A stretch of 64,000 nt of DNA, from contig CM065378.1 of NCBI GenBank assembly GCA_033060915.1, positions 57,400,001 through 57,464,000 on the forward strand, in the 5' to 3' direction. The DNA is from Euryodendron excelsum (Eukaryota > Streptophyta > Magnoliopsida > Ericales > Pentaphylacaceae). The position numbers were made by a program, and so were the translations under genes. Below the pieces are notes generated by a model. It saw only the letters and a program-made list of their open reading frames with translations. It ran no database searches and was not told the origin of the DNA. Shown here piece by piece: positions 57,073 through 64,000 of this stretch; the first letter of the stretch is position 1, and the number at the start of each line of letters is the position of its first letter.

Positions 57073-58347
57073 TCACCACTAAATTTCCAATTAAAAGATT
57101 TAGCATTTAAATTTTCAGCCTGCACTACCGAATCAAATCTAAATTTTTTACTACTCCTAAAGGATTACTTTTAGAACTTAAATGTCCAACATTACTTTTA
57201 GTCTTTCATTTAGAGAACTTAAAATTTAGTCTTTCTAAGTACATATTTTCTTTATTTTTCTGTTTTCAGTATTAGGGTAACGAGAGAGCCACTTAACTTT
57301 CATAAATTATTGGAATAATTACATTTCACCTACCCCTTAAGATTTGAACAAAATCATTATGCCGTGTTATTTAAAAGTAAACACACAAATATATGTATCA
57401 TTGTTTCTCAAGCATTGAGTGCGAAATTCATTCATGGAGCATCTCCTTTCTGAAGCGGAAGGCAGGTGGCAGGACAAATATAAGTGTACACTGCTTAGGA
57501 GTTTCAGTTCACCAATAACTGTTCGATGTCTTGTCCCACAACGAACGGAAGGAAGAGACTTTTATTGCCATAACTCTATAAAATCAGGTATATTCTAGGG
57601 TTTTACTCAGCCCAAGCCCACTGGCCTTATGGGCTGTTTGGTGGCCCAAGGAAAACGTTTGAAGTTAAATTAAACATTTGAAGAACTTATTAATTGCTAG
57701 GTTTGGAACTTTTTCAGTTTGAGTTGGTTCAGTTTTTTTTAAGCATGATTCCGTCGTCAGTTTTACTTTTAGGGAACCGATCTGAACTTTTTCGGTTTGA
57801 GTTAGTTCTGTTTTTCTAAGGCATGGTTCGATCCTTAGTTCTAGTTTTAAAGAACCGATCATCGTCAGTTCGATTATGTTTTAGGTACAAAACCAAGGCG
57901 AACTGACCCATGCGGACCCTACTATATATATATATATATATATATTCCATTTAGCGGTGTATGAAGAACATCTGGTTGAAAGCCAAACCAATATGTTTCC
58001 AACAAGTTTGCAATAATGAAGCTTATTTCAACTGTTTAAATAAGTGTGTTTTCGTCAAGGGCTGACTCTACTCTAGAACCCATTGTCGGGAAATGTACAG
58101 GAAACTGCTCCTCGCATCACGAGGAAGTAATTCTTAGATTAAATGATTGGGACCAGCTTGCCTGCTGGCTTTGAAATCATTGGAACCTATCATTTTGTGG
58201 TTTTATTGCTCGAAGTTTCGTCAAACATTAACTCATTCAACGCTAACGATTTCGTTTTGGGCAAAGAAGGTAACAGAGTTAACAAAGAAGCTTATTTTAA
58301 TTTTTTCGCTCTAAATTGGTGGTTAAAATTCAACCGAAATAAAAGAT

Positions 58348-58384
<37 letters not shown>

Positions 58385-58739
58385 GCAGAATGAGAAATTT
58401 GTTACTAAGTTTTAACTAAAAAGGACAAGTTTGCAATTTTTAAAAATTAACGGTAGCTTTCCAGATTTAGACCAAAGATTAAGCGAGATTGGTGTAGTTT
58501 GCCATTTATTTATTTTTTTTATTTTTACGTAATTATTATATCATAAAATCTATTAAAATGATGTAGGCATTTTTTATATTATGAACCAAATTATTAAAAT
58601 AATAACAAATATTCATATCACTTTGTATAAGACGAATATACAAAACTATTATTTCTATAACACCACTCGATGGCGATATAGAGGCTCAAAGAAAAGTCCC
58701 AATGCTCCATCCTTGTCACCTGAGTGGAGTGCTATGAGC
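57073..58739. other. Spacer 3' of MYB gene 2
   Basis: No gene. Two imperfect 75-bp copies of ttggaactttttc(a/g)gtttgagtt...aaagaaccgatc lie at 57700-57860. Microsatellites: (AT)n 57922-57945 and (CT)n 58350-58382. Confidence 0.45.
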
Positions 58740-58745
58740 TTTATT
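58740..58745 (-). terminator. Possible poly(A) signal of MYB gene 2
   Basis: AATAAA on the minus strand, about 212 nt past the stop codon, in CTCTAAATAAAGCTC. Plant signals are degenerate, so this is only a candidate. Confidence 0.35.
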
Positions 58746-58956
58746 TAGAGCATAAATATCATTTACCATTCGGAAAAGTTTCAATCTAGGTATTTATATG
58801 TGCTAACTAGAGCACTAAGCAAACTTATGATAAACTCATGAATAACATCGACAATTTAAGGCCTTCTTGCAGAAACATAGATAAAAGAAATAGGCAGAAA
58901 ACCGAAGAATGAGCTTCAAAAAATGCAAGCAAGAGTACAAACCTCAAATTAATTTT

Positions 58957-59797
58957 TCACAAAAATTCATACCAACCCTCATCCAGTTCAAGGAAATTTC
59001 TCATCCACTCCAAGTTGAAAGGTCCCTCCTCAAAACAATCATAAAACTCATCTCCCACTAAGTTAATATTTGAATTCTCATCTATTTTAGATGTACCCTC
59101 TTCGCCCATCATCTTCTTGACCACCTTGTCCACCTCCATTTCTTTAGCTTTTTGAGGTTTAGACCCTTGGGTTGCTATGCCCATCCTTAGCTTCTCATGC
59201 CTTACTTTCTTGCTCAAATGAGAGTTCCAATAGTTCTTGATCTCGTTGTCGGTTCGGCCAGGTAGTCTTCCAGCAATCAAAGACCACCTAAAACAGGCCA
59301 AAAATAAACCAACTTCTGCCTTCGAAAAAGGAAAACAAAAAAAAAAAAAAAAAAAAAAGAACTATGGCACATGTACGGCAATAATGGAAAAAAAACTTAC
59401 CTGTTTCCTAAAAGTTTATGAAGCCTAAGTATCAAGTCTTCTTCTTGGTCTGATATGTTGCCCCTCTTGATGTTGGGTCGTAGATAATTCATCCATCTCA
59501 ACCTGCAACTCTTCCCGGATCGACTCAAGCCTGCAAGAATAAATAAATAGCATCACACCTAACAAAACTTGGTCTGCAATCATGGAGGATATATGGGCTG
59601 CAAGTTGAGGACATGCTGCGTATGCATATATGTATGTATATGTATAGGTGAGGACCCGCTTCGACTGCGATTGAATTCCACCGTTTTGTGCCATGGGTTT
59701 CGATGGCTTGGGCGAGTTTTTGGTCTTCTTCAGGTGTCCATGTTCCCCTGTTAGTTCGCTTCTTGGTGCATTGACTTTTCTTAGCAGCCATTGACAT
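58957..59797 (-). CDS. R2R3-MYB transcription factor with bHLH motif
   Basis: Three exons join(58957..59287, 59401..59530, 59656..59797) on the minus strand give 200 residues with intact frame. Introns are at the same two positions as in the other MYB gene; exon 2 is again exactly 130 nt. R2 tryptophans are 20, 40 and 60; R3 has Ile73, Trp92 and Trp111. Residues 79-98 fit the bHLH-interaction signature [DE]Lx2[RK]x3Lx6Lx3R. After R3 comes a basic segment (KKVRHEKLR), a Lys/Glu-rich linker and a short C-terminus ending in aromatic and acidic residues ([18 protein letters not shown]). I do not recognise a C-terminal motif of subgroups 4, 5, 6 or 15. The [15 protein letters not shown] opening is unlike TT2 or GL1/WER. 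It is a nuclear DNA-binding protein, probably a partner of bHLH factors; target pathway unknown. ATG at 59797 fits family length; 59791 is possible. Confidence 0.9.
59338..59359. repeat. Poly-A/T run in MYB gene 2 intron 2
   Basis: About 20 A on the plus strand (a T run in the sense of the gene) in the 113-bp second intron, close to the 3' splice site, where a pyrimidine-rich tract is expected. Confidence 0.85.
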
Positions 59798-59976
59798 TTT
59801 GTTCTTCTTTGCTTTCTTTCTTTGTGAAATACGCAGTACGTGGACATTACGAGCAAACACAAACACTGAGGGGGTTTGTGCAAAACTTTTGATACTATGT
59901 GTGTGGCATGGAGGAAGAAGATGAGTCCCTTCTATCTATCTTTTTTTTTCTTGGAGGAGTTGCACACCCAACTAAC

Positions 59977-59987
59977 CATTTATAAAC
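59977..59987 (-). promoter_or_regulatory. Possible TATA box of MYB gene 2
   Basis: TTTATAAATGG on the minus strand, about 180-190 bp upstream of the ATG. This would give a leader of roughly 150 nt that includes a further in-frame ATG at 59866. Confidence 0.45.
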
Positions 59988-59989
59988 GA

Positions 59990-62764
59990 GGTTGATCACT
60001 GAAGAATAAGGAAATCTAACGTATAAGAGTCTGCACGTATCTTTGGCTACGTTTGGTTGGAGAGTATAAGAATATTGAGAATGGAAGTGAATGACATTCT
60101 CATTCCTCATTTGTTTGTCCAGTGGGAAAGAAATGTTATTTTTCATTTTATTGTTTGACAAGTGTAAGGCCAATTTATAATTCTAAAATAAAAGAAATAC
60201 ACGTATATAATGTACATGAAATATATATTATATAAGTTAGATACTATATTATAGATATGAAATATCATGAGTACTATGTATAATCTGTTATATATTATCA
60301 ACCGTGCGGTAATTTTATGGTGGTGGCGGCTGGCAATGACGGTAGATAGCGGCGGATGGTGCATTGGTGGTAGCCGCAGCGGGGGCTATTTATCCTCAAT
60401 AAACAACAAAAATGAGACCTATATCACCTTATACATAATGAAGGCCATATTAAATTGGTGAATTATGTCTCGTGAAAAAGTTGGGGGCCATCCGATTATA
60501 TGTGTTACTATTTGAAAATTTGGGCCTATGCAGAGGTCTGCTCTTGCGTATTGTAGGGTAGCTTTACTTTTTGTTGCAGTTGATTGTAAATGAATAAAAA
60601 CATCGATTCCTAATGCAAGATTAAAAGAAAAGAAAAAAAATGAGATTTTAAATTACGATAATGTTATATTTAATAATTTTTCTCAATCTATTTTCTCTTA
60701 TAGATACAAGTGAGTTGGTCTGCTATTAAATTAATAATATGGGTCTTACAATCTTTTATCTAGGAACAAAAAAATGATTGAGAAATGGAATTATATATAG
60801 CATTACTCCTTAAATTATTTTTTTATTTTTTTTATATTCTTTTACCTTCTACTTTCTCTAACAACCAAATATATGATATAATTTTATATTCTTCTATTTC
60901 ATTTTTTTCTCATTAAATTCTTAATCCAAACACAACTTGAAAGTTTTAGATTTTGACAAACACTTCTACACATGGAGAAATTCAATTCTTACAAAATTGT
61001 TACACTAAACACTCCACCACATTAAATTATATTATGTTATGATAGCAGTATTTTTGAAGTTTTAAATCAAGAACTTTGATTTGAAATGAAAAGACTATCC
61101 ATATTCATCAACATTATATAGCATAATAATTTTATACAAAAATTATATTTGTATAGCATTATTTTTATTTGTCAATATATATATATATATATATATATAT
61201 TATCTTATATACTTCTCTTAAGCCAAGGATCGATGCGAGACAAGAGGACCCTCCTCCGAAAAGAGACCAACAAGTGAGAAAAGATTTTCAACTCTTCCAT
61301 TATGTGGGTAGCAAAAGAACTGCATCATACGTTGTCATTTTGCATGTGATGTGATATCATAATTATGTTGCAGATTGTATTCTTGGGAATCTCCTTCCCC
61401 TATAACCGAAAAGTTGATAAAGCACTAGGTACTTGACTCATTGTCACATGTCAAGTACGTACATATTCTATTTGCAGACGATGACAAGAAGGAATGAGAA
61501 ATGGCATAAACAAAGAAGAAATCATATTACAATTCATATAAAAATAATGTTCTCTGACAAAGCAAGAACAATAATTTGTACACAAGTGTGAGAAAAAAAA
61601 TTGTTGAGAATATTTCTTTCATTATACTCTTTTGTTTGGTTCCTGTAATTTTTATCCAAAGCTAGCTTACTTGTCCTTTTCAATAGTTAGCAGTCCACAC
61701 ACACAACCGCTTGGCCTCCGCCATGGTTGACAAGTCTGGGGCCTAATTTTAGACCGGTTGCCTTCGAAGAATCTCTTAGCCTATCAAAAAAAACAAAAAA
61801 AAGACCATTTTCATTGGCACCATCTGGTCCATGTCAACGCTCAGTTCTTCGGACCTCAACACCCTAACCAATATTCTTAATACCCATTTTTTCTTTAAAA
61901 AGCCCTATTATATGTATTAACAGAAATCATTGGTTTATATGTGGTAATAAAGAAATGTACACTATGTTGACATCTTGAGGTGGGTGGTTGAAAGATTTGA
62001 ATTAGGTAAATAAGGGCTATGTCTTTATGACTTTAATTAAGGATTAGGTAACGAGTAGAATCTCAACCATTCTTTAGACTAATAATCATATAGATATAGA
62101 CAAAAATTAACATCAGCCTTGTCGCATATTTGAAGCTTATTTTGTTTGATTGGATATTGTGTTGAAAAGTGTATTTTCAACATTGAAAATTATATTTTTT
62201 TAATTTTTAAAATTTATACAATAAGATAAAACAAGTTTAAAATGTACCTAATAACATATGTTAGCATAACTCTTATATAAATACATATATATATACACAC
62301 AAACTATTTCGTGGCTAGTTATGTGACTCATGACTACTCAAATCTTTGCGGAGTTTTGTACCTTTACATATTGAAAGATCGTGGCCGGTTGGATCGGCAA
62401 TGCATTATTGATCAAAAGATAAAGTAATCTGAATAAGTACCGACACATGCAACTCTGGCTCTATATTAACAAAAGACCAGTCCATCTACTTGTGCAGGCA
62501 AGCTGAACATCTGACCATTAATTGGCTTGATCATTACATATTGCTTCTGTAGCATCTAAGCAAATTTGATTGGGTTTGAACCTGTACATGGAGTTTTAAT
62601 GTGGCAGTGCCATGCTTGATCAGATCAAATGGGTTCTCATTACTAGCGAGGTGAGCTTCTTCACCCATTAACCTTTGGAAACAATCTACTTCAGCCAGGT
62701 TCCATGATTAATTTGGTGCCAATTCATGCAGTAGTAAATAATAAATATTACTGTTATGTGTAAT
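59990..62764. other. Upstream region of MYB gene 2, AT-rich
   Basis: No gene. Contains a phrase ctacgtttggttggagagtataag (60047) and an inverse-like atccaaacacaact (60932), possibly the two ends of a decayed inverted-repeat element of about 900 bp; a GGTGGTGGCGG run (60320-60382); and (AT)n 61175-61201. Confidence 0.4.
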
Positions 62765-63410
62765 CAGTAGCGGAACTACAATTTAATTGGAGTGTCAGAA
62801 CAACCTAGCTTTAGTGAAACTCTCTCGCAGAAATACGCTCAAGCAAATATTGAATAAAATATGATTAATTACACTTTGTATCTTTTAATTTTACATTAAA
62901 TTTATTTTAGAACCTCATTTTTAATTTTAACAATTAAGTTCTTACATTTTTAATTTATTACAATGCCAACCTTCTGCTAACTTTCGTTTTATAAATAAAT
63001 AAAAAAATTCGCATATTACAAGCACTTTGCCTTTTTAAACAGGCAAAAATGTAAAATCATGATTTTTTTCTAATAGCATACCATGAATTCTTGTCAAATC
63101 ACTCTAAAATTATGAGTATAATCTACTTTGTGATGTATATAATGTAACTAGATTTCATGTAAAATTTTTCAATTCAACTCCATACAATAAGTGTGAGTCT
63201 TTGGAACGGAAAAAATGTTGGTTTTATATATTTGTCTTTTGAAAAAGACCATGTGGTTATCACATTGAAATTTTTTTATCAATTTTTTAAATAGAAAGTT
63301 GAGATTGTAACAAATTAAAAGTATAAGGATTTAATTGTTACAATTGAAAATAAATGTTATGAAGTGAGTTTTGGTGTAAAGTGTAAAACTATAAAAATAC
63401 AAAGTATAAT
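62765..63410. repeat. Dispersed repeat, AGTAGCGGAAC type
   Basis: Begins cagtagcggaactacaattt. The interior is AT-rich with attacactttgtat(c)tttaattttacat, echoed in inverse at 63390-63407 (aaaatacaaagtataattt), suggesting a nested inverted-repeat element of about 550 bp. Borders uncertain. Confidence 0.35.
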
Positions 63411-63412
63411 TT

Positions 63413-64000
63413 GTTAGGAATTTATACTAAAATACGTGTTTTGTGTAATGGTTTTAGTATTTATTAATAAATTAGTTATTCTATTTTGATAAGAATCTGT
63501 ATGAGTAATTGTTTGCATTGGATTATTTATGTAATGATTATGTATGCAAATCTCTTATTCTATATTATAGATGATTTGATGTGTAAATTAGTTTATACAA
63601 TATACATCTAAATTTTCGTATTATACATATACACTATAATCAGGTTAAAAGAAATTTCGTAATCCCAAACATAATTAAATGAATAAAATATCAAAAAAAG
63701 TTATCGTGAACAGTGAGTTCTATCAATTTTTTTTCCCATGCATGAGTGCGTCCTACCTCCAATCAAATCAATAGCCAATGGGGCTTCCAATGTGCAAAGA
63801 AAACCTAAAACATAAAAAGAGTTTAATTTTGATTCATTAATATTCAAAATTTATTCACACAATTGAGCTCCAAATTGCACACATTGTCACTGTAATTTGG
63901 TACCTACCGTCCTCTTCACGGAAAGAAGTAACGAGCATGTCACGTGTTGTATTTTGGTACTCTTCTTATTTGATGTTAAACACTTGTAGCAATAGGTAAA
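63413..64000 (+). repeat. Possible start of a Copia LTR
   Basis: TGTTAGGAATTTATACTAAA is a plausible Copia LTR start in plus orientation, but it is followed only by AT-rich sequence and the window ends before a second border. No other feature was seen in this stretch. Confidence 0.25.

Noticed and set aside
59425..59883. 152-codon minus-strand frame
   Set aside because: A shifted frame running through exon 1, intron 1 and exon 2 of the second MYB gene.

Overview
This is nuclear DNA from a flowering plant, most likely a woody eudicot. The evidence is two spliced R2R3-MYB genes with canonical plant intron positions, long AT-rich spacers full of microsatellites, and a dense load of LTR retrotransposons and plant-type DNA transposons. 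I cannot name the species. There is no bacterial, organellar or viral gene cluster, no CRISPR array and no rRNA or tRNA gene that I can support.

Layout. 1-1875: broken Copia element on the minus strand (3' LTR start, polypurine tract, remnant of an extra ORF). About 1876-11836: degraded minus-strand Gypsy element of the Tat/Ogre type, with both LTRs, polypurine tract, 69-bp repeats and a gag pseudogene but no recognisable pol; a Copia solo LTR (4130-6217) sits inside it. 11837-16644: two further LTRs of other Gypsy-like families in opposite orientations. 17180-20842: another Tat-type LTR. 21136-22850: ten diverged units of about 177 bp, leading into the 3' end of a CACTA transposon (ends 24026). 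24639-25829: hAT-type element with an 8-bp target duplication. 26600-34130: mostly AT-rich spacer.

Genes. 34134-35244 (minus) is a three-exon R2R3-MYB of subgroup 5 (TT2 / proanthocyanidin-regulator type). 58957-59797 (minus) is a second three-exon R2R3-MYB of unknown subgroup. Both have intact reading frames and both keep the bHLH-interaction signature in R3, so both probably act in MYB-bHLH-WD40 complexes on flavonoid or epidermal-cell pathways. No other believable protein gene was seen.

42722-54316 is a three-level nest of solo LTRs: a forward-lying Tat LTR (target duplication CTACT), split by an inverted Tat LTR (AGATC/AGGTC), itself split by a Copia solo LTR (ACGAA). The two Tat copies form a very large inverted repeat. 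A 241-bp Tourist-like MITE lies 46 bp beyond the nest, and a further candidate Copia LTR lies at 56056-57066.

The most unusual pattern is shared by LTRs of several unrelated families here. Each carries a short array of palindromes just upstream of its TATA box (GTGTCGACAC, GAGTCGACTC, GTTCGAAC, GGCGCC, GCGCATGT/ACATGCGC, GAGCTC, TTAATTAA). In three families the palindromes come in pairs about 20-21 bp apart inside 50-71-bp repeat units. I have not seen this described as a cross-family feature.
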